A stretch of DNA of 5,717 bases from Holophagaceae bacterium. GTDB lineage: Bacteria; Acidobacteriota; Holophagae; Holophagales; Holophagaceae. A program made the translations under genes and the position numbers. The stretch lies in NCBI GenBank assembly GCA_003538615.1, contig DPRT01000210.1, positions 1-5,717 of the forward strand, written 5' to 3'. The notes beneath the pieces were generated by a model. That model was not told the DNA's origin. It worked only from the letters and a program-made list of their open reading frames with translations, and made no database searches. Positions 1 to 5,404 of this stretch are shown in pieces. The stretch's first letter is position 1, and the number at the start of each line of letters is the position of its first letter.

Positions 1-98
1 CAGGGCATCAGAAGGATCCGTGCCAGGGCGGGATTCGCCAGTCGCCGGTCTTGCTCCGGCGCCACAGAGGCTCCGACTCCGCGAGCCCGCGAGCGGGA

Positions 99-330
99 AT
101 GCCCTCTGTCTTCAAGATCGGCATGACCAGAAGGCTGGAACCGGCTGAGTCGCGGTCTGGAACTGGAGGAACAGGTCCGCGGAATCGCCCGGAGACTGGT
201 TCAGCGGGGAATCGAGCCGACTTGGCGGATGGTCCTGAAGGAAGGCTTCCCATCCACCCCGTTCTGGCGAGGGACCCGGCGGCTGTACGCGATCTGCAAG
301 GATGCCCGACTACAGGACCTGGCAGGTTAG
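99..330 (+). pseudogene. Frameshifted fragment resembling a T5orf172 (GIY-YIG-like) domain
   Basis: From 99 to 149 one frame reads MPSVFKIGMTRRLEPAE. The string FKIGMTRRLEP is typical of T5orf172/DUF4041 domains, a GIY-YIG-like nuclease family. That frame then loses sense. Dropping one base near 150 moves to the next frame, which continues as RGLELEEQVRGIARR and stays open to TAG at 328-330, with a plausible coding look (for example GIEPTWRMVLKEG near 205-243). The two parts may be one gene broken by an insertion of one base, or an unrelated gene end fused to a domain scrap. Upstream of 99 no frame shows the expected GIY-YIG N-terminal strand, so the piece is also truncated. The downstream part is unrecognised. 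The family call rests on about 12 residues and could be chance. Confidence 0.33.
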
Positions 331-370
331 ATCACCAGGGAGAGGGGTTATGTGTTGAATTCCGAGCCAG

Positions 371-481
371 ATGTCTGCCCCCAGTGATTTCGAAATTCCA
401 AAATCTGATGACAAGACCGAAGATGTGATCGATTTGGGCTTCTTTTACGCCAGGACATTGGCCTATGAATGTCCGTCTTGA
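371..481 (+). CDS. Possible 36-aa ORF, unknown function
   Basis: An ATG at 371 opens a 36-residue frame beginning MSAPSDFEIPKSDDKTEDVI and ending in TGA at 479-481. The peptide is acidic in its first half and carries a cysteine near the end. The stretch is more AT-rich than its surroundings. A purine-rich run lies about 25 bases upstream (339-348), which is too far for a good ribosome site. It could be a real small protein, a gene relic, or simply the leader of the gene starting at 530. No family is recognised. Confidence 0.22.
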   Translation: MSAPSDFEIPKSDDKTEDVIDLGFFYARTLAYECPS

Positions 482-506
482 CATGACGATATTTTGGCGA
501 GAGACT
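478..506 (+). promoter_or_regulatory. Candidate sigma70-like promoter for the HARE-like gene
   Basis: A perfect TTGACA hexamer lies at 478-483. Seventeen bases later, at 501-506, is GAGACT, which matches only three of six positions of the -10 consensus. Transcription would begin near 513, just before the ribosome site at 520. The -35 match and spacing are good but the -10 is poor. Confidence 0.28.
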
Positions 507-519
507 CTCCTCGAGGACC

Positions 520-524
520 GGAGG
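520..524 (+). promoter_or_regulatory. Ribosome binding site that sets the start at 530
   Basis: GGAGG sits five bases before ATG 530. The same frame also has a TTG at 494, but that codon has no comparable purine run in front of it, so ATG 530 is preferred. Confidence 0.65.
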
Positions 525-529
525 ATTCT

Positions 530-1174
530 ATGGTCACGCCAGCAGAAAATGAAGCACTTCGCATCTTCCTCCTGGAAGATGCCAAACGGCGTGAGGTTGC
601 GGAATACAACGACCGGTACAACGCCTTGGCTAAATGGATCGAGGACACGCGCGCCCTGTTCCCGGGCTACTTCGATGGCACACCTGTGGAATCCTGGCAG
701 CCCAGTTTCAGGCTACGGGTGCTCCACTACACGCCGGATCAGATAATTCCCGCCATGGTCACCACTGCCTCCCGCGCTGTGGCCCCCACTCCAGCCACCG
801 CTGTTCCACAGCCGCTTTCGCAGGATGAACCCGGCCCACATGCCGCAGATGAATATGAACGCGTGATCTCATCGATCCGGGTCCGCCCTCGTGCGGCGGC
901 AAGGCGCAGCAATGAGGAGGTCGCTGAGAAGGCCCAATCCGCATTGGAACGGGCGGGTGGCCCCCTGCACATCAATCAGCTCGTGCAGGAAATGAAGGCT
1001 GACGGTTGGCCAGGGTTCACTGAGGCCGGAAGCGAGTGGGCTGAGTCACGACAGCTTTACCGCATCCTCCAGGGCCGGACGCTGATCTTCAGGCTCGTGG
1101 GACGGAACGTATGGGCACTCATCAAGGATGATCCATCACCGGCGCAGCCGACACTGGAGGCCGACATGACCTAG
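530..1174 (+). CDS. Hypothetical protein with C-terminal HARE-like winged-helix domain
   Basis: The product is 214 aa. Residues 1-60 are charged and probably helical (ENEALRIFLLEDAKRREVAE). Residues about 78-106 form a Pro/Ala-rich linker. Residues about 118-200 resemble a HARE-HTH domain: a helix AEKAQSALERAGGPLHINQL, then MKADGW, then RQLYRILQGRTLIFRLVGRNVWAL, matching the pattern of a 'grPl' turn, a helix, and a closing beta wing 'f..vgr..waL'. HARE domains are DNA-binding winged helices found in ASXL proteins, RNA polymerase delta and some restriction endonucleases. No catalytic domain is visible, so a DNA-binding or adaptor role is inferred. There is no signal peptide or membrane segment. 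It is the first intact gene of the left region and shares its direction with the 45-aa ORF and the Beta-family gene. The gene itself is well supported; the domain call is from pattern memory. Confidence 0.72.
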   Translation: MVTPAENEALRIFLLEDAKRREVAEYNDRYNALAKWIEDTRALFPGYFDGTPVESWQPSFRLRVLHYTPDQIIPAMVTTASRAVAPTPATAVPQPLSQDEPGPHAADEYERVISSIRVRPRAAARRSNEEVAEKAQSALERAGGPLHINQLVQEMKADGWPGFTEAGSEWAESRQLYRILQGRTLIFRLVGRNVWALIKDDPSPAQPTLEADMT

Positions 1175-1214
1175 GCGCTGGCAGCGAACACCCTCGCCCG
1201 CCAGTACGCGGGAA

Positions 1215-1248
1215 GGGCGGACCCGTTGTTCCACCAACGAATCCGCCC
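1215..1248 (+). repeat. Two-part hairpin between genes
   Basis: The arms GGGCGGA (1215-1221) and TCCGCCC (1242-1248) pair perfectly over 7 bp. After a 2x2 internal loop (CC/AA) the arms CGTTG (1224-1228) and CAACG (1235-1239) pair over 5 bp around a TTCCAC loop. It lies 40 bases after the HARE-like gene. No T-run follows on either side, so it is not a classical terminator. It could stabilise an mRNA end, act in Rho-dependent ending, or be a mobile palindromic repeat. Confidence 0.5.
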
Positions 1249-1352
1249 GAGGAACCTAAACCACTGGGGAGTGATTTTCGGCAACCGACCTACAACGGTT
1301 AGTCTAGGTCACCAACCCCCAGATCTCAATAACATCGATCACAGGGGCGAAC

Positions 1353-1490
1353 ATGAGTCGACCTAAGAGGCCGATGAAGGATGGCACATGGGTGCTGATC
1401 CACGCCAAAGCCCTCCCGGAGCCGTATCCCGGGAAGTGGCGTCGCCGGCGTGACGGTCGGCCCTACGCCATCTGCATTCGGGTGGCCTAG
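1353..1490 (+). CDS. Small basic ORF, 45 aa, unknown function
   Basis: ATG 1353 is preceded by AGGGG (1343-1347) at a five-base spacing. The frame ends in TAG at 1488-1490, eight bases before a strong hairpin. The peptide starts MSRPKRPMKDGTWVLIHAKA and has an Arg cluster (GKWRRRRDGR) followed by PYAICIRVA. It is strongly basic, with one cysteine and no membrane segment, so it might bind nucleic acid or be a small regulator; that is inference only. A good ribosome site, a short distance to a terminator and a clean frame make it a better candidate than a random ORF. No family is recognised. Confidence 0.5.
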   Translation: MSRPKRPMKDGTWVLIHAKALPEPYPGKWRRRRDGRPYAICIRVA

Positions 1491-1497
1491 AGAAAGA

Positions 1498-1536
1498 CCC
1501 CTTGGGGCGTCAACTTCGCGCCCCAAGGGCATCTTC
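1498..1536 (+). terminator. Hairpin terminator after the 45-aa ORF
   Basis: CCCTTGGGGCG (1499-1509) and CGCCCCAAGGG (1519-1529) form a perfect 11-bp stem with a nine-base loop. The + strand continues CATCTTCTC, only mildly T-rich; the opposite strand continues GTCTTTCTC. It probably ends transcription from the left and may work in both directions, separating the left genes from the Beta-family gene. Confidence 0.65.
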
Positions 1537-1632
1537 TCGCCAAACCTCTTGTCGCACATGTCGCCATCTGGCCCAAGTGTGCGTATCGCACCAGATAGGG
1601 CCTGTCCGTGATCGGATCCGGAAGGAAACCAG

Positions 1633-2853
1633 ATGACCGACTTCGTTTATATCCCCATCCTCAAGCTGAAACTTGGCGAGAGGGGTGCCCTGTTCCAACT
1701 GTCCCCGGCCGATAAGGCCAAACTCAGGCCCCTCCTTGAGGTCCTGCCCGAGTCCCTGAAGAAGAAGCCCGCCAAGGTGAAGGCCGGGGGTCCCCCGCCG
1801 CCCACGCACGCTGAGCTCATCGCCCATCAAGTCGCGGATGCCTGGGGGACCGAAACCCCGGTCTTCATCGACTGCGCCTACCTTCTCGCGGCACTTGAAG
1901 GCAGCACTGCCTCCGTCACCCCCGCCACCGCCATCACCGACATCTTCGACGCGATGCGGTCCGAAAAGGTCAAGGCCATCCCGGTCTTCACCGGTCATGA
2001 GGCCCCGCCCCTCACGGCGGCCCTGCAGGCGATCATCGCTACCGATGGTCGTGGTGCCTGTCTTCGGGCTTACCACCAGCTTCCCAAGGGTGGAACCATC
2101 CATGCCCCCTTGGCCGCCAGCTTCTACACGCGATCCATTGCCAGTCTTGGGCTCAGCACCGCCCAAACGGATCTGCTGGTTGACATGGGGGCCTTCATTC
2201 CCGGGATGGTAGCCCCACATGCCGCTTCCGTTCGCGGCATCATCGACGCCCTGCCGTCCGGGCCGGGTTGGCGAACCCTTGCCGTTGCTGGGACCGCCTT
2301 CCCCAAGTCCTTTGCGGGACTTGCGAACTATTCCATCAACACCTACGAGCGGACCGAGTGGCTGGTGTGGGACACACTTCGCCGCAGCACGAAACCCAGC
2401 GAGCGGATGCCCCTGTTCTCGGACTATGCGATCAACCATCCCGGTCACCTGGAATTTGATCCGGTGAAGATGCAGCTCAACGGCCACATCCGCTACACCA
2501 CGCCGACACTGTTCCTGTACGCCAAAGGTCAGAACCTCACCACCCGGCGGCGGAAGACCGTAATCATCAGCACCCCCGGGGCGGCTCAGTTCCGGGGGAT
2601 CGCGGCCTCCCTGGTCGCCCATCCGGACTTCTCTGGTCCTTCGTTCTCCGCGGGGGACCAGTACATCGATGACGTCGCGAACGGGAGGACCGCCACACCC
2701 GGAAGCCCCACCACCTGGCGCCGGGCAGGTACCAACCACCACCTCACGCTGGTAGTCCGCCAAGTGATCGCAGCATCTGGTTCTGGTGGGATCGCCAGTC
2801 TGTTCGCCCCCTCAGGGCCGACCGGACCAGCTTCCCCAGCTCTGGCATCGTGA
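1633..2853 (+). CDS. Beta family protein (phage T4 beta / sce7725-like)
   Basis: The product is 406 aa. Landmarks of the Beta protein family (PF14350, named after phage T4 beta protein) appear in order: N-terminal YIPILKLKLGERGAL (6-20), a strand FIDCAYL (78-84), YERTEWLVW (238-246), PLFSDYAINHP (260-270), IRYTTPTLFLYAKG (286-299), and the closing TWRRAGTNHHLTLV (361-374). The biochemical role of the family is not established to my knowledge; members occur in phages and accessory regions, often beside sce7726-type proteins. ATG 1633 has AAGGA at 1622-1626 with six-base spacing. Family similarity ends near residue 380; the last 26 residues (Gly/Ser/Pro-rich, starting ASGSGGIASLFAPSG) look like an unconserved tail. 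The 36 C-terminal residues plus stop lie opposite the end of the convergent sce7726-like gene. There is no signal peptide or membrane span. Confidence 0.85.
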   Translation: MTDFVYIPILKLKLGERGALFQLSPADKAKLRPLLEVLPESLKKKPAKVKAGGPPPPTHAELIAHQVADAWGTETPVFIDCAYLLAALEGSTASVTPATAITDIFDAMRSEKVKAIPVFTGHEAPPLTAALQAIIATDGRGACLRAYHQLPKGGTIHAPLAASFYTRSIASLGLSTAQTDLLVDMGAFIPGMVAPHAASVRGIIDALPSGPGWRTLAVAGTAFPKSFAGLANYSINTYERTEWLVWDTLRRSTKPSERMPLFSDYAINHPGHLEFDPVKMQLNGHIRYTTPTLFLYAKGQNLTTRRRKTVIISTPGAAQFRGIAASLVAHPDFSGPSFSAGDQYIDDVANGRTATPGSPTTWRRAGTNHHLTLVVRQVIAASGSGGIASLFAPSGPTGPASPALAS

Positions 2854-3355
2854 AGGACTGCACCAGCAGGTCGTAAAGCTTGTACTTGGGCAATGAGAGG
2901 GCGCTCTTCGGGGCGCCCTTTCCCTTCATGGCCGCCACGACCTCATCGCGCCATAGCAATTCAACTAAGGCGTTCGGATCCACGGACGGGTTCACCCGCC
3001 CCCGGCGGTAGTGGTCAAACCGGATCCCACCGCGGGGACCTGCAGTTACCACCTTGATAGCCCACCAGTCGGGGATCAGGGCCATCGCGACTTCGGCATG
3101 TCGTTGATGGGTCACCAGGGTGACGCGATCCATGGTCGCGTTGTAGGCATCGATCTGGCGCGTCAGTCGATGAAGCGAATCCATCTCGCTCTTGATTTCA
3201 TATCCGTGCAACTGCCCTTCGGCTACAACCGCCACATCGACCCGCGCGAACCCACCACATATCCCCAACTCATCGATCACGAGCGTGGATGGGTTCCTCC
3301 AATGCCCACGAAGGATCGACTTGTGCATGGCGGTTCTGATCATCGGGTCATTCAT
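2744..3355 (-). CDS. sce7726 family protein, PD-(D/E)xK nuclease-like
   Basis: The product is 203 aa. Its N-terminal half reads TLVIDELGICGGFARVDVAV, then QLHGYEIKSEMDSLHRLTRQ, then a Tyr at 71 and DRVTLVTHQRH; this run is diagnostic of the sce7726 family. The pattern E29, D40, then E53-I-K55 matches a PD-(D/E)xK nuclease core, with Q67 and Y71 in the following helix as in many such nucleases. IPDWWAI (94-100) and the later VELLWRDEVV (131-140) are also family-like. Nuclease activity is inferred from fold and not proven for the family as far as I know. ATG 3355 has no clear ribosome site, so initiation may be weak or leaderless; Met5 is an alternative. The gene converges on the Beta-family gene and overlaps it by 110 bp, whereas such pairs are normally expected to lie in the same direction. 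Confidence 0.85.
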   Translation of the reverse strand: MNDPMIRTAMHKSILRGHWRNPSTLVIDELGICGGFARVDVAVVAEGQLHGYEIKSEMDSLHRLTRQIDAYNATMDRVTLVTHQRHAEVAMALIPDWWAIKVVTAGPRGGIRFDHYRRGRVNPSVDPNALVELLWRDEVVAAMKGKGAPKSALSLPKYKLYDLLVQSFTMPELGKLVRSALRGRTDWRSHQNQMLRSLGGLPA

Positions 3356-3587
3356 TGCGAAAGTATGCCCACACTAGGTGCTTCTCATGGCTGCGGTGTT
3401 GGTGACCAGCCCGACGTATGTGCGTCTTGGGTCCAGTGGTGCAAGGGGCGGGGCCGGGGTGATCCTTGGGTGGGGATCGCCACCCGACCTCGCGACACTC
3501 TTGTGGAGGCGGAGGGCGTTCCCTTCACCCTAGATGTCAACGAACACTAGGGGTAAGCCCAACGAATGCAGGCTCCGCGCGCCGGTG
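3356..3587. other. Gene-free stretch beside the sce7726-like gene
   Basis: Together with the repeats and terminator up to 3687 this is over 300 bases without a convincing gene. An ATG at 3387 opens about 48 codons and another frame runs to 3550, but neither has a good ribosome site or recognisable residues. A short GACG/CGTC inverted repeat lies near 3412-3425. The stretch must contain the promoter of the leftward sce7726-like gene; the best -10-like hexamer on the minus strand is CATACT (3362-3367), with no matching -35. Confidence 0.4.
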
Positions 3588-3651
3588 GAACAATAGTTTG
3601 TCGCACCGTGTATTGGAACCATAGTCTGTCGTTTGCGACAATCTATGGTTC
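3588..3651. repeat. Three copies of a 17-bp motif, two direct and one inverted
   Basis: The consensus is GAACMATAGWYTGTCGY. Copy 1 is at 3588-3604 (+), copy 2 at 3616-3632 (+), and copy 3 at 3635-3651 (-). Any two copies differ at only two or three of 17 positions. Copies 2 and 3 face each other and form a 36-bp imperfect palindrome (3616-3651) with 9-bp outer arms (GAACCATAG/CTATGGTTC) and 5-bp inner arms (TGTCG/CGACA) around TTTG. The group lies 37 bp beyond the 3' end of tRNA-Pro. Position and geometry suit binding sites of a tyrosine recombinase or a directionality factor at an attachment site. An operator or transposon relic is also possible. Confidence 0.6.
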
Positions 3652-3655
3652 ACGA

Positions 3656-3685
3656 CACAAAGAGGGGGCCATCCGGCCCCCTCTT
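3656..3685 (-). terminator. Rho-independent terminator after tRNA-Pro
   Basis: AAGAGGGGGCC (3660-3670) and GGCCCCCTCTT (3675-3685) make a perfect 11-bp stem with the tetraloop ATCC. Read leftward it begins two bases after the tRNA CCA and is followed by TTTGTGTC, a short T-tract. It should end the tRNA transcript and any read-through from the genes upstream of it. Confidence 0.75.
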
Positions 3686-3687
3686 CT

Positions 3688-3764
3688 TGGTCGGAGCGGA
3701 GAGATTCGAACTCTCGACCCCCTGCTCCCAAAGCAGGTGCGCTACCAGGCTGCGCCACGCTCCG
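3688..3764 (-). tRNA. tRNA-Pro (anticodon UGG)
   Basis: Read on the minus strand the acceptor arms CGGAGCG (3758-3764) and CGCTCCG (3692-3698) pair fully, with discriminator A at 3691 and an encoded CCA at 3688-3690. The D arm has AGCCTGGTAGC, the anticodon stem-loop is CTGCTTTGGGAGCAG giving anticodon TGG, and the T arm is GAGAGTTCGAATCTCTC. All arms are intact, so the gene appears functional. It starts 15 bases after the stop codon of the secreted-protein gene and is probably cotranscribed with it. Its 3' end faces the accessory region, as expected for an integration site. Confidence 0.96.
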
Positions 3765-3779
3765 ATGGTTCCAGTCTAC

Positions 3780-4877
3780 TTACTTTCCGCCGATGGCGAC
3801 GCTGCGGAGGTTGAGGCCGGCGCGCTGGAGATCGAAGATCCTCGAGGCGAGGCCCACCATGAGCTGGATCTCCAGGTCCTCGCGGCCGCGCTTGGTGGCG
3901 CCGGCGGGGGGGATGGCCACGAAGGTGGCGCCACGGACCTTGGACCAGGCCAGGTTCATGGCGAAGGAGACCTTCTTGTCCTGGCTGGCCAGTTCGCCGG
4001 CGACATGGGACATGAGGCCGTCGCCGCCATAGCCCAGCCGGAGCCAGCCGGGGCCTTCGAAGCCGCGGCTGCTGTTGGAGAGGTTGACGGCCTGGAGCTT
4101 GTTGCCGGCGCTGTAGCTGAAATCCATGCGGGTCTGGACGCCCTGCTCGTCGTTGCGGAAGTCCAGGCGCTGGGGCATCTGGGTGGCCTTGTCCACGGTG
4201 ACTTCCAGGCGGCCCCGCTTCCAGAAACCCAGGCTCTGGGCCAAGCCTTGCTCCCGCCGCTTGGCGTCCCAGGGCTTGGTGGGGGCGGTGAAGACCAGGC
4301 GCTGGAGGGTCCGGCCGCCGCTGGTCTCCTCCCCGGCCAGGCTGGCCTTGAAGGTGGGGGCATCGATGTAGACGGCCTTGATGTCGTTCAGGGTCTGCCG
4401 GAACCACGCCATGTAGGTGGTGGGGGCGTCGGAGGGCGCCAGGTTCACGCGGGTGGTGTAGGCGTTCTGCTCCTTGCTGTAGAGGAAGCCCCGGTCGCCG
4501 CGGCGGGTGTAGAGCAGGGTGCCGAAGTCCCCGGCCAGATCCGTGCGGAAGTCGCCATTGGCGAAGTAGGTGCCCTTGACCCGGAGGTTGGCCTGGCCGC
4601 CCTGGCTGTTGCCCTTGACCTGGCCCTGGCTGAGGTTGTCCACCTTCTGGTTCACGGCGGCCCCGCTGAGGGCGATGCCGAGGGTGCCCTGCATCTCCAC
4701 GGAGGTGATCCCCTGGTAGGGCTGGCCGAACCAGCCCGCGTCCACGGCATCCAGCACCTGGAGGAAGGCCCGGCGGGCGGTCTCGGAGGTGCTGTCCTTG
4801 GACGCGGCCTTCGGAGGCGCGGGCAGGGCGGACAACAGGGAGGCGCCGAACAGCAGGGGCAGGATCGCAAAACGCAT
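3780..4877 (-). CDS. Secreted protein of unknown function, LolA-like features possible
   Basis: The product is 365 aa. It begins with a signal peptide (MRFAILPLLFGASLLSALPA; likely cleavage after about residue 18-20) and no lipobox cysteine, so it should be periplasmic or exported. The mature part contains no cysteine and is rich in beta-type strands: VEMQGTLGIAL, LRVKGTYFANGDFRTDLAG, GTLLYTRRGDRGFLYSKEQ, and later GRLEVTVDKATQMPQRLDF and GVQTRMDFSYSAGNKL. The order of a 'coat/condition/interpret' series of strands with TQMPQRLDF recalls LolA/RseB-type lipid-binding half-barrels, but this is weak. ATG 4877 is chosen because it starts the signal peptide and has AGGAG eight bases before it. A longer in-frame reading to 5063 would run through the upstream gene. 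It sits 19 bases after the zinc-ribbon gene, making a short operon that ends with the tRNA. Confidence 0.85.
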   Translation of the reverse strand: MRFAILPLLFGASLLSALPAPPKAASKDSTSETARRAFLQVLDAVDAGWFGQPYQGITSVEMQGTLGIALSGAAVNQKVDNLSQGQVKGNSQGGQANLRVKGTYFANGDFRTDLAGDFGTLLYTRRGDRGFLYSKEQNAYTTRVNLAPSDAPTTYMAWFRQTLNDIKAVYIDAPTFKASLAGEETSGGRTLQRLVFTAPTKPWDAKRREQGLAQSLGFWKRGRLEVTVDKATQMPQRLDFRNDEQGVQTRMDFSYSAGNKLQAVNLSNSSRGFEGPGWLRLGYGGDGLMSHVAGELASQDKKVSFAMNLAWSKVRGATFVAIPPAGATKRGREDLEIQLMVGLASRIFDLQRAGLNLRSVAIGGK

Positions 4878-4896
4878 CAGAAGATCTCCTCGGTCA

Positions 4897-5298
4897 TCAA
4901 CGGGAGTGCCGGGGCGGAGCCTTCGGTTCCGGCCGCTCCTTGGCAAAGCAGGCGCGGCAAAGGGCCTTGGCCGGGTCCTCGGGCACGAAGGGCAGGTATT
5001 CCTGGGCTCCGCAAGCGGCGCAGGTGATCTGGGCGAGGATGCGCGCCGCCTCCTTGCCCCCATTCCGCTTGTAGACGAAGGACCGCCGGTAGCAGTCGGG
5101 GCAGAGGTAGAACTTCTGGCCGGTCTCCACCTTGAAGTGCAGGCCGCACTCGGCGCAGATCTTCTCGCGCGGAGCCTTGGGGTCTGGCGGGGCCACCGGC
5201 GCCCGCTTGGTCAGGCGCACGGCAGGCTTGGCGGATCCCGTTTCCGGAGCCGCATCCCCGGAGCCGGGGGCATTCGAGGCTTTCAGCCCTTTGATCAT
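4897..5298 (-). CDS. Small protein with two four-cysteine zinc ribbons
   Basis: The product is 133 aa. Residues 1-45 are a low-complexity Ala/Pro/Lys linker-like tail. Two treble CxxC pairs follow: C48/C51 with C66/C69 (ICAECGLHFKVETG, LCPDCYRR), and C93/C96 with C114/C117 (ITCAACGAQEYLPF, ALCRACFAK). Each four-cysteine set should bind one zinc. The second unit resembles the probable zinc-ribbon (zf-trcl-like) domains of small bacterial proteins. A basic stretch (YRRSFVYKRNGGKEAAR) between the ribbons may contact nucleic acid; this is inference. ATG 5298 follows AGGA by about nine bases; a longer in-frame reading to the right would cover the meaB gene on the other strand and is not credible. 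The function is unknown. It leads the unit with the secreted protein and is divergent from meaB. Confidence 0.82.
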   Translation of the reverse strand: MIKGLKASNAPGSGDAAPETGSAKPAVRLTKRAPVAPPDPKAPREKICAECGLHFKVETGQKFYLCPDCYRRSFVYKRNGGKEAARILAQITCAACGAQEYLPFVPEDPAKALCRACFAKERPEPKAPPRHSR

Positions 5299-5349
5299 CG
5301 TGGATGGTCCTACTGCGGCCCGGGCCGGAAGCTCCAGGTTACTGCAAGC

Positions 5350-5386
5350 GGCTCCCGCCTGCGAGGCAGGAGCCTGGAGGCCTCCA
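5350..5386. promoter_or_regulatory. Inverted repeats in the divergent promoter region
   Basis: The 106-bp gap between the zinc-ribbon gene and meaB should hold both promoters. It contains an 11-bp stem with one mismatch (GGCTCCCGCCT at 5350-5360, AGGCAGGAGCC at 5364-5374), directly followed by a perfect 12-bp palindrome TGGAGGCCTCCA (5375-5386), 18 bases before the meaB start. These could be an operator or an mRNA leader structure. No clear -35/-10 hexamers are seen in this GC-rich stretch. Confidence 0.35.
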
Positions 5387-5404
5387 CTCTGGCATCCTGG
5401 GCCC

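Noticed and set aside
1287..1310. GACCTA/TAGGTC inverted repeat before the 45-aa ORF
   Set aside because: Six-base arms with a 12-base loop and a competing AACCG/CGGTT pairing; too weak to call an operator.
1549..1557. TTGTCGCAC shared with repeat copy 1 at 3598-3606
   Set aside because: Only nine bases without the rest of the 17-bp motif; within chance for the number of comparisons in this window.
1510..2763. 417-codon open frame on the minus strand opposite the Beta-family gene
   Set aside because: Gly/Arg/Asp-rich low-information translation; it is the GC-driven shadow of the clearly family-like Beta gene.
3011..3550. 179-codon + strand frame over the sce7726-like gene and the gap beyond
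   Set aside because: Most of it is antisense to a recognised family; the remaining part after 3366 has no ribosome site or recognisable residues.
3633..5027. 464-codon open frame on the + strand across the tRNA and the secreted-protein gene
   Set aside because: It runs through a functional tRNA and gives an Ala/Gly/Leu/Glu-rich translation, while the minus strand has a signal peptide, good ribosome site and natural composition.
5300..5404. GTG-initiated N-terminal extension of meaB
   Set aside because: Open in frame, but the residues have no MeaB character and the family start aligns at 5405.
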